Positions 25,005 through 33,321 of a stretch of DNA of 64,000 nt are shown here, in pieces. Within the stretch, counting starts at the first letter, position 1. Each line of letters opens with the position of its first letter. The DNA is taken from NCBI RefSeq assembly GCF_033843645.1, contig NZ_JAWXVZ010000001.1, forward strand, positions 372,001 through 436,000. Reading direction: 5' to 3'. Both the position numbers and the translations under genes were made by a program. The notes under the pieces are model-generated. The model was not told the DNA's origin. It saw only the letters and a list, made by a program, of their open reading frames with translations, and did not search any database. Source of the DNA: Pseudovibrio zosterae (GTDB taxonomy: Bacteria; Pseudomonadota; Alphaproteobacteria; Rhizobiales; Stappiaceae).

Positions 25005-25507
25005 GTGAGCGTGCAGTACTGGCAGGCGGGTGTTTCTGGGGCATGCAGGACCTGATCCGCAAGCTGCCGGGCGTTGAGAAGACCCGCGTGGGGTATACGG
25101 GCGGCGATGTGCCAAATGCGACCTATCGCAACCACGGCACCCACGCTGAAGGGATTGAGATCGTTTATGATCCGGAGAAAATCAGCTACCGGCAACTGCT
25201 GGAATTCTTCTTCCAGATTCACGACCCGACCACGCTGAACCGGCAGGGTAATGACATCGGCATGTCCTACCGCTCTGCGATCTACTATGTGGACGAGGAG
25301 CAGAAAAAAATCGCCCTCGACACCATCGCGGATGTGAATGCATCAGGCTTGTGGCCGGGCAATGTTGTGACAGAGCTGGAGCCGGTGGGCGACTTCTGGG
25401 AAGCCGAACCGGAGCATCAGGATTATCTTGAGCGCATCCCGAACGGGTATACCTGCCACTATCCGCGCAAAGACTGGGTGCTGCCAAAGCGGAAAGCAGC
25501 CGAGTAA
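25001..25507 (+). CDS. msrA: peptide-methionine (S)-S-oxide reductase
   Basis: 168 residues. The active site GCFWG with the nucleophilic Cys is at residues 10-14, followed by GVEKTRVGYTGG and the substrate loop HAEGIEIVYDP. YRSAIYY and EPEHQDYLER are the remaining MsrA marks. It reduces the S-epimer of methionine sulfoxide and so complements MsrB, whose gene overlaps it by 4 nt. A hairpin at 25521-25564 follows as the likely terminator. Confidence 0.95.
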   Translation: MSERAVLAGGCFWGMQDLIRKLPGVEKTRVGYTGGDVPNATYRNHGTHAEGIEIVYDPEKISYRQLLEFFFQIHDPTTLNRQGNDIGMSYRSAIYYVDEEQKKIALDTIADVNASGLWPGNVVTELEPVGDFWEAEPEHQDYLERIPNGYTCHYPRKDWVLPKRKAAE

Positions 25508-25520
25508 GAGACACGGAAAA

Positions 25521-25564
25521 GAGGCCCGATAACCGCCAGGTAAGCGGCGTGACTACCGGGCCTC
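25521..25564. terminator. hairpin after msrBA
   Basis: GAGGCCCG pairs with CGGGCCTC across a 28-nt loop that can fold further (CCGCC with GGCG). It lies 14 nt after the msrA stop and 32 nt before the stop of the convergent DUF1566 gene. The U-run is poor, so confidence is moderate. Confidence 0.5.
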
Positions 25565-25595
25565 AAGGGTATCCAGGCCTCATGGGCGGCGCAGG

Positions 25596-27053
25596 TCAGT
25601 GCCAAAGTGGGCGTTTGCCTCTGGGCGCATCTGGCCGCTTATGGCCCGGAGGTGGAGGGCGTCGTCCCTCACCTGCATTCTGGGGCCGCTGCCTCTGAGC
25701 GCTCTGTGAGACCTCATAGGTTTCTGCAGGACGCCGCGTCTGTTTGGGCTGGGCAACAAGGATTGCGCCACCTGCAACGCAGCGGGCAAAGTTTTCAATG
25801 CGAATGGCATCCCCTTGCGGGCCAAAGCCCTGAGCGTAGTCCTTGGCGTTTCCGGTGATCGGGTCACTGCGCTGCGAACCTGCCCCATGTACATCCAGCC
25901 AGCTGCCGCGCATGTTTACAAGGGACCGGCCAAAGGCAACATACGCCCCACCGAATTTGCGTGACGTGGTGCGGTGAATGGTGCTGGACCAATATTGAGC
26001 AAAGTCCTGCTGCCCGGCTTCATTGCGGATAGGCGTTGCTTCAAAAACGGTATTGATGGCGGCACTGCGGCTGGTATCCGGAGAGCGGGAATAGTCCACG
26101 ATTGATTGAAGCTCTTTGACGTTGGGAAGACGCCAGTCGTTGCGACCGCCAAGGCGCAAGCCTTCGCAGTAGGCCAGTGCTTCAGTCCACCTCAAGGCTT
26201 TGGTGCTGTCTTGCTGTTGCCACGTGAGGCCGGTGGCGCGATCCAGTACCGTACCATCTTTCTGATCCCTGAAGGCGTTGCGGCCATAGGTCGTCTTACC
26301 CCGCACCAGCAGCACATAGAATGTCTTCTCACCGCGCGGGGATGAGGTGCCATAGCCCTTGATGCGACCGTCGATGAAGTTCACACCAAAGTAGGTGGTG
26401 TCGCCGCGCATGGTGGTGGAGACATAGCGGCTGGAGGTGATGAACAGGCTGTCGATGAGGCGTTCTCCCGACTTCGTATCACCGGGCCCGAAACCGAACA
26501 CGCGGCTGTCGATGAAGGGAATTGCGGAAAGGGTGCGGGACCGGCTGGGGCCGCTTACATCCTGACCATCAAACTGAATGAGAGAGTATAGCTCTTTGAT
26601 GGTGGGCAAGCGCCAGTCTGAGTGACCGCCAATCGTTGCGGCATCAGCATAGCGTTTGGCCTCCGCAACAGTGAGCTTGTCGGAGGCGTTGATCGCGCCG
26701 TCGCCATTCAGGTCTGTTGTTTGGCTCCACATCAGTTGGGTCACGTTGTCGGTCACCGTGCCGCTACCTTTGGAATAGCTCGGGGCGTTGCCCTGATACT
26801 GCGCATCTTGACCAAAGGCGGTTTTGCCCACGCCAGGGCACGACGGCAACTCACCGTTTGTCCCGAAACACAGCGAGGCGCCGGTGTCCACGATTGGGTA
26901 GGACAGCGAGCCTTGCGTGGCCTCTGCGGCTTCAACGGGAAACAGCGTTAGCGAAAGGCTGGCGGCAAGAAGGTTGTTGATGAGCCATGCGCGGGGCTTC
27001 GAGCGAGGCTTCGGTCGGCTGTAGGGCAGCAAGGGCCGAATAGGGGCGGGCAT
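25596..27053 (-). CDS. secreted DUF1566 (Lcl C-terminal domain) protein
   Basis: 485 residues with a signal peptide after a long basic n-region (cleavage near residue 43). Two Lcl/DUF1566 repeats are visible. The first is around GTVTDNVTQLMW with SDWRLPTIKELYSL, the second around TVLDRATGLTWQQ with NDWRLPNVKELQSIVDY and YWSSTIH. The DLNGDGAINASDK segment is a dockerin/EF-hand-like calcium turn. The C-terminus is basic and low-complexity (GEGRRPPPPGHKRP). Such proteins are secreted or surface-exposed and bind ligands or cells; no enzyme activity is known. AAGGAGG precedes the start at a good distance. Confidence 0.8.
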   Translation of the reverse strand: MPAPIRPLLPYSRPKPRSKPRAWLINNLLAASLSLTLFPVEAAEATQGSLSYPIVDTGASLCFGTNGELPSCPGVGKTAFGQDAQYQGNAPSYSKGSGTVTDNVTQLMWSQTTDLNGDGAINASDKLTVAEAKRYADAATIGGHSDWRLPTIKELYSLIQFDGQDVSGPSRSRTLSAIPFIDSRVFGFGPGDTKSGERLIDSLFITSSRYVSTTMRGDTTYFGVNFIDGRIKGYGTSSPRGEKTFYVLLVRGKTTYGRNAFRDQKDGTVLDRATGLTWQQQDSTKALRWTEALAYCEGLRLGGRNDWRLPNVKELQSIVDYSRSPDTSRSAAINTVFEATPIRNEAGQQDFAQYWSSTIHRTTSRKFGGAYVAFGRSLVNMRGSWLDVHGAGSQRSDPITGNAKDYAQGFGPQGDAIRIENFARCVAGGAILVAQPKQTRRPAETYEVSQSAQRQRPQNAGEGRRPPPPGHKRPDAPRGKRPLWH

Positions 27054-27245
27054 AAGGGGTCCTCCTTGGGATAAAAGGAAGCGCCACCACCGTTGGTTCA
27101 GAGCAAATCAAAGGTGGTGCCGCCAATTCCTGAGGCAAACCCTAAGGAAGGCGCTGGGCCGATCCTATCGAAACCTTGTAAGAAAGTGCATCAACCAAAG
27201 CTGTGTCTGTTACAGTTTCAGAACGAGACGGGAACAAACCCAGCA

Positions 27246-27677
27246 TTAACTGCGGATCTTGCGGTGCCCAAGCAGTTTCAAGGTGCCATTGCGAAGTGCA
27301 CGCAGCACCGGGTAGGCCAGTCGTGCGCGCTGCTGCGAGCGAAACAACCAGCGGTTCAGGCGGTTGAAACCAGTAGAGCCGGTGGCCAAAAGCGCGATGA
27401 GATGGAGCGCGTCGCTGCCCGCATACTCCCGGCCCTGATAGTGAGCGACCATGGTTTGATCAATATCGATGCCTCTGGAGATGAGGTCTGCGACGACCTG
27501 CGGATGAGCGCGGGCATCAATCAGTGTGACCGTGCGCCCTTCCTCTCGCAGCTCAAGCAAAGTGGTGTAGCGCTGGCAAAACGGGCAGGCCCCGTCGTAA
27601 ATCAGCGTGAGGGTGTCGGTGGCCCCGTCATGAAGCAAGCGGCTGTGCGTGTCTGGAATGCTCTTGCTGTTGCTCAT
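27246..27677 (-). CDS. thiol-disulfide oxidoreductase-like DCC (DUF393) protein
   Basis: 143 residues from the ATG at 27677; an earlier ATG at 27731 adds 18 residues with no sign of conservation. The family motif is YDGACPFCQRY, with the CxxC of a thioredoxin-like fold lacking other thioredoxin marks. GREYAGSDALHLI follows, and the C-terminus is strongly basic (RSQQRARLAYP... RNGTLKLLGHRKIRS). Function in the cell is not established; DCC proteins are proposed thiol exchangers. Confidence 0.75.
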   Translation of the reverse strand: MSNSKSIPDTHSRLLHDGATDTLTLIYDGACPFCQRYTTLLELREEGRTVTLIDARAHPQVVADLISRGIDIDQTMVAHYQGREYAGSDALHLIALLATGSTGFNRLNRWLFRSQQRARLAYPVLRALRNGTLKLLGHRKIRS

Positions 27678-27823
27678 AGAGGTTCTGCCCAACGCGCCCC
27701 AGGTGTTCTCAAATCCATACTGCGCTTGCACAGTGTTTCGCTTTCGGCTGGGTAAGCGTTGCAGCGAAAACTACGTTTGTAGTCCAAATATAGCGGCGGC
27801 CGCAGGGGCCGCCAGCTCTGTTC

Positions 27824-28405
27824 TTAGTTCTTCTTCACAAACTCGGTGAGGATGACAATGCGTTGGTCGTTGACACGGCCTTCAATGTGGCTTGCGTTGT
27901 CTGGCACGAGGGCAATATTGCGTACTGCGGTGCCGCGCTTGGCTGTAAAACCTGCGCCCTTTACTTTCAGATCCTTGATGAGAGTGACGGTGTCACCAGC
28001 GCTCAAAACGGCACCATGGGTGTCCTTGTGAACGATGGCGTCTTCGTCGTCACCTGCGGCCTCAAGACCTGCTTCCGCCCAGCTCTGGGTTTCTTCATCC
28101 AGATAGATCATCTCAAGAAGATCCTGTGCCCAAGTCTCTGCGGACAGCTTTTTCAGCATGCGCCATGCGGTGACCTGAACCGGTGCCTCTGTGCTCCAGG
28201 CGCTTTCGTTGAGGCAACGCCAATGAGTGCCGTCCAGCTCTGCTGCACCCGTCATCTGATCACTGCAGGTTTGGCACGCAAGAAGCGCACGGTCTGCCGT
28301 GTCGTCTGCGTCCGGTCCAACCGGAAACACGCTCAGGTTTTCGCTGGCGCCACACAATTCACACTTGTCTTCGGCGCGGGCGCGCAGGTCTGTTTCCAAT
28401 GACAT
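27824..28405 (-). CDS. PhnA/YjdM-type zinc-ribbon protein
   Basis: 193 residues. The N-terminal zinc ribbon is CELCGASENL with a second pair CQTCSDQM, followed by a helical middle and the C-terminal PhnA domain (VHKDTHGAVLSAGDTVTLIKDLKVKGAGFTAKRGTAVRNI). This two-part layout matches proteins annotated PhnA. Despite the name, the phosphonate link is unproven for YjdM-like members. It is 100 nt downstream of lepA on the same strand, but a strong terminator lies between, so it probably has its own promoter. Confidence 0.85.
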   Translation of the reverse strand: MSLETDLRARAEDKCELCGASENLSVFPVGPDADDTADRALLACQTCSDQMTGAAELDGTHWRCLNESAWSTEAPVQVTAWRMLKKLSAETWAQDLLEMIYLDEETQSWAEAGLEAAGDDEDAIVHKDTHGAVLSAGDTVTLIKDLKVKGAGFTAKRGTAVRNIALVPDNASHIEGRVNDQRIVILTEFVKKN

Positions 28406-28447
28406 GGTCTAGGTACCTTTCCCGATCTCTCTGGGCTTGAAACGAAA

Positions 28448-28473
28448 AGACCGGCCTCTTTGCAGGCCGGTCT
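28448..28473 (-). terminator. Rho-independent terminator after lepA
   Basis: Ten-bp perfect stem AGACCGGCCT with AGGCCGGTCT around a 6-nt loop, followed on the minus strand by TTTTCGTTT. It sits 33 nt after the lepA stop and upstream of the PhnA-type gene. Confidence 0.88.
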
Positions 28474-28505
28474 CTTTATGCTGTTAGCGGCGCAACGGCT
28501 GTTGC

Positions 28506-30311
28506 TCAGTCATCCATCTTCAGGGCCTGAATGAAGGCTTCCTGAGGGATTTCCACCTTGCCGAACTGGCGCATCTTCTTTTTACCCGCCTTCTGTTTTT
28601 CCAGAAGCTTGCGTTTACGGGTGGCGTCACCGCCATAACACTTGGCCGTCACGTCCTTACGCAGAGCCGCAATGGTTTCACGGGCGATCACCCGGCCGCC
28701 AATGGCTGCCTGAATAGGGATCTTGAACATGTGACGTGGGATCAGATCCTTCAGCTTCTCCACCATGGCACGGCCACGACGCTCTGCCTGAGAGCGGTGA
28801 ACCAGAACGGAGAGCGCATCCACCGGCTCTTCGTTGACAAGAATGGACATCTTGACCAGATCGCCTTCGCGATAGTCGCTGATGGTGTAGTCAAAGGAAG
28901 CGTAGCCCTTGGAGATTGACTTGAGGCGGTCATAGAAGTCGAAGACCACTTCGTTGAGCGGCAGGTCGTAAACAACCATGGCGCGGCTGCCCACATAGGA
29001 CAGATCAATCTGCAAGCCACGACGTTCCTGACAAAGTTTCAGGATCGGGCCGAGATACTCGTCCGGCGTCATGATGTTGGCGCGGATCCAAGGCTCACTG
29101 ATGTCGCGGATCTTCACAATGTCAGGCATGTCTGCCGGGTTGTGAAGCTCAACATCCGTGCCGTCGGTCAGCGTCATCTGGTAGACCACCGAAGGCGCGG
29201 TCGCAATCAGGTCCAGATTGAACTCACGGGACAGGCGCTCCTGAATGATCTCAAGGTGCAGGAGACCGAGGAAGCCACAACGGAAACCAAAGCCAAGCGC
29301 AGCCGAGGTTTCCATTTCGAAGGAGAACGAGGCATCGTTCAGGCGCAGCTTGCCCATGGCAGCGCGCAGGTCTTCAAAGTCGTTGGCGTCAACCGGGAAC
29401 AAGCCGCAGAACACCACCGGCTGGGCAGGTTTGAAACCTGGCAGAGCTTCGGTGCATCCCTTTTTGTCCGTGGTGATGGTGTCACCCACGCGCGTATCTG
29501 CCACTTCCTTGATGGAAGCCGTGAGCACGCCGATTTCACCCGGACCGAGGCGGTCCGTTGCCACGAAGGCCGGGGTCATGACACCGACCCGATCAACCGG
29601 GTACACGGCACCTGTGCCCATCATCTTGATGGTGTCGCCCTTTTTCAGCTCGCCATCAATGATGCGAACGAGCACCATGACGCCGAGATAGGTGTCGTAC
29701 CAGCTGTCCACCAGCATGGCCTTGAGCGGTGCATCCGGATCACCCTGCGGTGCTGGAAGCTGGGTGACGATTGCTTCCAGAACATCTGGAATGCCAAGGC
29801 CCGTCTTTGCAGAAATCTCAACGGCGCTGGACGTATCGAGGCCGATGACGTCCTCAACCTGTTCCTTGATGCGCTCTGGCTCAGCGGCAGGAAGGTCTAC
29901 CTTGTTCAGCACCGTGACGATCTCGTGATCGTTGTCGATTGCTTGATAAACGTTAGCGAGGGTCTGCGCTTCCACGCCCTGGGAGGCATCAACCACGAGC
30001 AGGGAGCCTTCAACCGCAGCGAGGGAGCGAGAAACTTCATAGGCAAAGTCCACGTGACCTGGTGTGTCGATCAGGTTCAACGTGTATTCAATGCCGTCAT
30101 TCGCCTTGTAGATCAGGCGAACGGTCTGAGCTTTGATGGTGATGCCGCGCTCACGCTCGATATCCATGGAATCGAGCACCTGCTCCTTCATCTCACGCTG
30201 GGTGAGAGTGCCGGTGGACTGGATGAGGCGATCAGCCAAGGTAGATTTACCGTGGTCGATGTGCGCGACAATAGAGAAATTTCGAATATTGGACAGGGTT
30301 TTCGTCGTCAT
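28506..30311 (-). CDS. lepA: elongation factor 4 (LepA) GTPase
   Basis: 601 residues, full length. The G domain shows P-loop AHIDHGKSTL (residues ~16-25), DTPGHVDF and NKVDLP. Domain 2, the EF-G-like domains 3 and 5, and the LepA-specific C-terminal domain with KCYGGDATRKRKLLEKQK follow in order. It acts on the ribosome in translation under stress and in ribosome assembly. Single gene, divergent from the GNAT gene. Confidence 0.97.
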   Translation of the reverse strand: MTTKTLSNIRNFSIVAHIDHGKSTLADRLIQSTGTLTQREMKEQVLDSMDIERERGITIKAQTVRLIYKANDGIEYTLNLIDTPGHVDFAYEVSRSLAAVEGSLLVVDASQGVEAQTLANVYQAIDNDHEIVTVLNKVDLPAAEPERIKEQVEDVIGLDTSSAVEISAKTGLGIPDVLEAIVTQLPAPQGDPDAPLKAMLVDSWYDTYLGVMVLVRIIDGELKKGDTIKMMGTGAVYPVDRVGVMTPAFVATDRLGPGEIGVLTASIKEVADTRVGDTITTDKKGCTEALPGFKPAQPVVFCGLFPVDANDFEDLRAAMGKLRLNDASFSFEMETSAALGFGFRCGFLGLLHLEIIQERLSREFNLDLIATAPSVVYQMTLTDGTDVELHNPADMPDIVKIRDISEPWIRANIMTPDEYLGPILKLCQERRGLQIDLSYVGSRAMVVYDLPLNEVVFDFYDRLKSISKGYASFDYTISDYREGDLVKMSILVNEEPVDALSVLVHRSQAERRGRAMVEKLKDLIPRHMFKIPIQAAIGGRVIARETIAALRKDVTAKCYGGDATRKRKLLEKQKAGKKKMRQFGKVEIPQEAFIQALKMDD

Positions 30312-30690
30312 GGCCGCTCAATTACCACCGCTTGGCAGGAAGGCAAAGCGGATAATAGGAGGAAGCTGCGTTTTTTTGGCAGTTTTTCAAGAGCTCTGTA
30401 TACGAATTCTTCGTCTTCGGGCAAACGAAAAAGGGGGGCAAGGATGCCACCCGTCGTCAAGTCTACACAAGCCGCGATCAGAAGTCGTCGCATAGTGCCT
30501 TCCCAACTGTGTGATCTTCGAGATCGGGGCTGCCCGAAATGCTGCTTGCAGTGCCACCATTGCTTGCTGGGGCCTTGATCTCGAAATCTATCGAGAGCGA
30601 GCAGCATCCGCAGAGGGTGCTGAAGTACCTCCCCTGCTTGCATGCCAATTGTGTCTCGCGGTAAGAGAAGAAAAACACGATGGGGATGCA
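30312..30690. other. divergent intergenic region lepA / GNAT
   Basis: 379 nt. Apart from presumed promoters I see no gene, repeat or structured RNA. Open frames on both strands lack ribosome sites and do not look like proteins. Confidence 0.55.
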
Positions 30691-31224
30691 ATGAAAATTC
30701 GCTCAGCAACATATGACGACCTGCCAGCGCTGTTGATGATCCATAACGATGCGGTTCGCAACTCGGCCGCAATCTGGCTGGTACAGGAAGATACACTGGA
30801 GGAGCGCAAGGCTTGGCTAGAGGGGCGCTGGGCCAAAGGATATCCGGTGTATGTGGCTGAAAGCGATGACGGTACTTTCCTTGGCTACGCGTCCTTCGGG
30901 CCGTACAAGGAAAAGTCTGGCTATGACCTGACGGTGGAGCATTCCGTTTATGTGATGGCGGAAGCGCAAGGAAGCGGCGCGGGTTCAGCTTTGCTCAACG
31001 CGCTGATCGAAAAAGCAAAGGCCGATGGGTACCATGTGATGATCGCTGGCATCGACAGCGAGAACACCGGTTCGATCCGCTTTCACGAGCGTTTTGGCTT
31101 TCACACGTCGGGCGTCGTGCGAGAGGTCGGCTTCAAGTACAACCGCTGGCTCGATCTCGTGATCATGAGTCTCATTCTCGATGAGACAGCAAAGCCTCCC
31201 GTGCACAACTACGTCCAGCCCTGA
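30691..31224 (+). CDS. GNAT N-acetyltransferase, phosphinothricin-acetyltransferase-like
   Basis: 177 residues from the ATG at 30691; a longer open frame from 30511 has no ribosome site and reads as non-coding. GNAT fold marks are IRSATYDDLPALLMIHN at the start, the long acceptor strand EHSVYVMAEAQGSGAGSALL with the acetyl-CoA pyrophosphate loop (QGSGAGSALL), and SIRFHERFGFHTSGV, typical of the MnaT/Pat subgroup that acetylates the amino group of methionine derivatives or phosphinothricin. The exact substrate is unknown. No partner gene is nearby. Confidence 0.88.
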   Translation: MKIRSATYDDLPALLMIHNDAVRNSAAIWLVQEDTLEERKAWLEGRWAKGYPVYVAESDDGTFLGYASFGPYKEKSGYDLTVEHSVYVMAEAQGSGAGSALLNALIEKAKADGYHVMIAGIDSENTGSIRFHERFGFHTSGVVREVGFKYNRWLDLVIMSLILDETAKPPVHNYVQP

Positions 31225-31262
31225 ACCAAGTTTGGAAAGGCACAATCCGAAGCCCGCGGTGC

Positions 31263-32051
31263 TTATTGCTCCGGGGCTTCTTCTGGGAGTTGCCAGGTGA
31301 TGTAAAAATTCAAGTTCTTGGCGAGACTAAGATAGGTCGCCTGTTGGCCTGTGTACTTGTCAGTGCGCCTGCCGTCTGCACCGGCAACCGTAAGGTCGTT
31401 GAACAAATCATGCGCGTTAAAATAGTCGCCAACGTAGGAAATGTTGGATAGGCCGAATGCGTAACCTCCAAACCCATCGATGTATGTAATGTAGTTGGAC
31501 TTCGTTTCGAGGCCGTAGTCGGCCATATCTTCGATCTTCAGAAGTCCAGCTTTCTGGGCTTCCAGCATCTCCTTAAAGAGCTCGGAGCCCGCCTCTGCTC
31601 CCTCAGTTAGCATCCGAGCCAGCTCGTCTTGGACGGCTGCGCTGTTTGGGTCAGTCCAGTCTTCTGCGACGTTGAAGAAACGCTCGACCGCTATGTCAAA
31701 GTTTTTAAGGCCCTCGGCGATTTGTCCCGCGTAATGTGTGGACTTGCCAAGCTCTACACCAACAAGAATGTCGAAGATTTTGCTCACTGCTTCCTTTGAC
31801 GCAGTGTAGGGGCCTGCATTTTCATGTGCGGCCCGAGCCCGAATGATCTCGTTATTGGCGGTGTTTTCGAGGACTTCATTAATCAGAGCTACGGAAGTGG
31901 CACGCTGTGTCTTGATTGGTGCGGGGTCGTAATTTCCGGCCAGGTTTGTGAACGAAAAGGAGAGGCGTGCGCCATAGGGATCCATTTTGGTGTTCCATTC
32001 ATTAGGTGCAAGTCTGTCCCTAAGCGAGGCTGCGGAAGCGCCGAAGAGCAT
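31263..32051 (-). CDS. orphan protein of unknown function, 262 residues
   Basis: No signal peptide and no recognisable domain. The protein is mainly helical (residues ~45-175, with several Ala/Glu/Lys-rich helices such as AVSKIFDILVGVELGK and LARMLTEGAEAGSELF), followed by an aromatic and Gly-rich C-terminal part (YITYIDGFGGYAFGLSNISYVGDYF) ending YITWQLPEEAPEQ. The ATG at 32051 has no ribosome site; an internal ATG at 31985 has GGAA before it and may be the true start. The upstream 150 nt are very AT-rich. In layout and setting it resembles the orphan at 22598-24232, though I see no clear shared sequence. Convergent with the GNAT gene. Confidence 0.6.
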   Translation of the reverse strand: MLFGASAASLRDRLAPNEWNTKMDPYGARLSFSFTNLAGNYDPAPIKTQRATSVALINEVLENTANNEIIRARAAHENAGPYTASKEAVSKIFDILVGVELGKSTHYAGQIAEGLKNFDIAVERFFNVAEDWTDPNSAAVQDELARMLTEGAEAGSELFKEMLEAQKAGLLKIEDMADYGLETKSNYITYIDGFGGYAFGLSNISYVGDYFNAHDLFNDLTVAGADGRRTDKYTGQQATYLSLAKNLNFYITWQLPEEAPEQ

Positions 32052-32110
32052 AGGAAATTTATTGAGAACGTACTTTCAAGTAATATAATAGTAAATAAAT
32101 AATATAAATG

Positions 32111-32129
32111 CAACCTCAGATTGAGGTTG
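32111..32129. promoter_or_regulatory. short inverted repeat in the AT-rich upstream region
   Basis: CAACCTCA-GAT-TGAGGTTG, an 8-bp perfect stem with a 3-nt loop, 60 nt upstream of the orphan gene start and 136 nt past the mepA stop. On the minus strand it is followed by an AT-rich, not pure U, stretch. It is either a regulator site or a weak mepA terminator. Confidence 0.4.
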
Positions 32130-32264
32130 TATTGATTATAAGTTATAAGTCATTATAATTTTACGCAAATAATACTGCTTTATTGCATTAAATGCCGCGC
32201 TTGCTGCGTCAGGCCTGTTTTTGAGGTCGCTTCTGGTGATATGTGCGCCTAAACCTTGAGTGGG

Positions 32265-33239
32265 TTAAGGTTGTGCAAGTACCGTGCGGCAAGCGGCAGG
32301 AAGATCTTGAAGCGTGAGTTGTGGCTTCGGTTTCACCGGTTTTGGCGGCTCGCCGGGCTGAGGCTTTTTCGGTACCCAAGGTTCGTCTGAAAGCCACCAG
32401 GCCAGCTCTGCGCCGCACCCGTCGCCACGTGGAGGGGCGGCTTGGTTCGTGCACGCTGTGTTGCCTTCTGGGCATTTTAGCCGAACGTGGAAGTGATAAT
32501 GGTGACCCCACCAAGCACGAACGGTACGCAGCCAGCTTCTGTCTTCCGTCTCAAACTCGCACAAGGCTTTCTTGATGGCAGGGCTGACGAAAATGCGGGC
32601 CACCCGTGGGTCTTGTGCTGCACGGCGAATGAGGCGCGCATGAGCGTCTGTCCAGCGGTCTGGATGCACGGAGCGGTCCGCGCCAGGAAGCTCCATGTTC
32701 CCCTTTAGCATGGAGATCGCGCTGACGTTCTCGCGCTCCCAATTGCTGTAGCGCTTGTTGGGCATTGGCCGCAGCCAGATGTCTGCATCAAGCCCAATCT
32801 GGTGAGAGGCATGGCCGGACGTCATTGGGCCGCCGCGCGGCTGAGCAAGGTCGCCCACCAGCAGGCCGTTCCAGCCCAGATCCGGGGCGTCTTTGGCCAG
32901 ATCTTTCAGGTAGGTGATAAGGTCCGGATGGCCCCAGTTGCGGTTGCGAGACAGGCGCATTACTTGCCAGGTCGGCCCATTAATGGGCATGGCTTCTGCC
33001 CCGGCAATACAGCCCTTGCTGTAGCTGCCATAGCTTGCAGGCGGGAGCTGAGCCGGGGTCGCTTTGGCGCCAAAGAGCTGCTTGGCTGGCTCGGTCAGCG
33101 CAACGGAAGGCACAGCAGTGGTTTTGACTTCAAAGCTCTCGGGCTTGGCCTTGGGAAATGGCATGGCATGGCCGCTGGTTGCTGTCAAAGCAACGCCTAG
33201 ACCAAATGTGAAAACAGTGATAAGGCGGCGCGCGCGCAT
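32265..33239 (-). CDS. mepA: penicillin-insensitive murein endopeptidase
   Basis: 324 residues with a signal peptide (cleavage near GHAMP, residue ~25). MepA is a LAS-family zinc peptidase cutting D-Ala-meso-DAP cross-links in peptidoglycan in the periplasm. The zinc-binding motifs are visible: SGHASHQIGLDADIWL (His and Asp) and WGHHYHFHVRLKCP (HxH). The Cys residues in GCIAGAEAMP, ALCEFETE, LKCPEGNTAC and GDGCGAELAWW are those that form disulfides in this family. The C-terminal Pro/Lys-rich tail is normal. It follows the patatin gene on the same strand after an 82-nt gap containing an inverted repeat. Confidence 0.94.
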   Translation of the reverse strand: MRARRLITVFTFGLGVALTATSGHAMPFPKAKPESFEVKTTAVPSVALTEPAKQLFGAKATPAQLPPASYGSYSKGCIAGAEAMPINGPTWQVMRLSRNRNWGHPDLITYLKDLAKDAPDLGWNGLLVGDLAQPRGGPMTSGHASHQIGLDADIWLRPMPNKRYSNWERENVSAISMLKGNMELPGADRSVHPDRWTDAHARLIRRAAQDPRVARIFVSPAIKKALCEFETEDRSWLRTVRAWWGHHYHFHVRLKCPEGNTACTNQAAPPRGDGCGAELAWWLSDEPWVPKKPQPGEPPKPVKPKPQLTLQDLPAACRTVLAQP

Positions 33240-33251
33240 GCAAGGCCCTCG

Positions 33252-33298
33252 TCAATTCGTGTTGCGTCGCATGATAGTCGGTCCGCAACACGAATTGA
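33252..33298. promoter_or_regulatory. 15-bp perfect inverted repeat upstream of mepA
   Basis: TCAATTCGTGTTGCG (33252-33266) is the reverse complement of CGCAACACGAATTGA (33284-33298), separated by 17 nt. It lies 12 nt upstream of the mepA start and past the end of the patatin gene. There is no U-run after either arm, so it looks less like a terminator and more like an operator or a leader hairpin. Confidence 0.6.
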
Positions 33299-33321
33299 AT
33301 AAAGGCGCTATAGAAAAATGA

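Noticed and set aside
30308..30796. Minus-strand reading frame upstream of lepA
   Set aside because: It overlaps the lepA start and the GNAT gene on the opposite strand, lacks a ribosome site and has no protein-like composition.
33241..33321. Rho-independent terminator for the patatin gene
   Set aside because: The 15-bp stem has a 17-nt loop and no U-run in either direction, so a regulatory role is more likely than termination.
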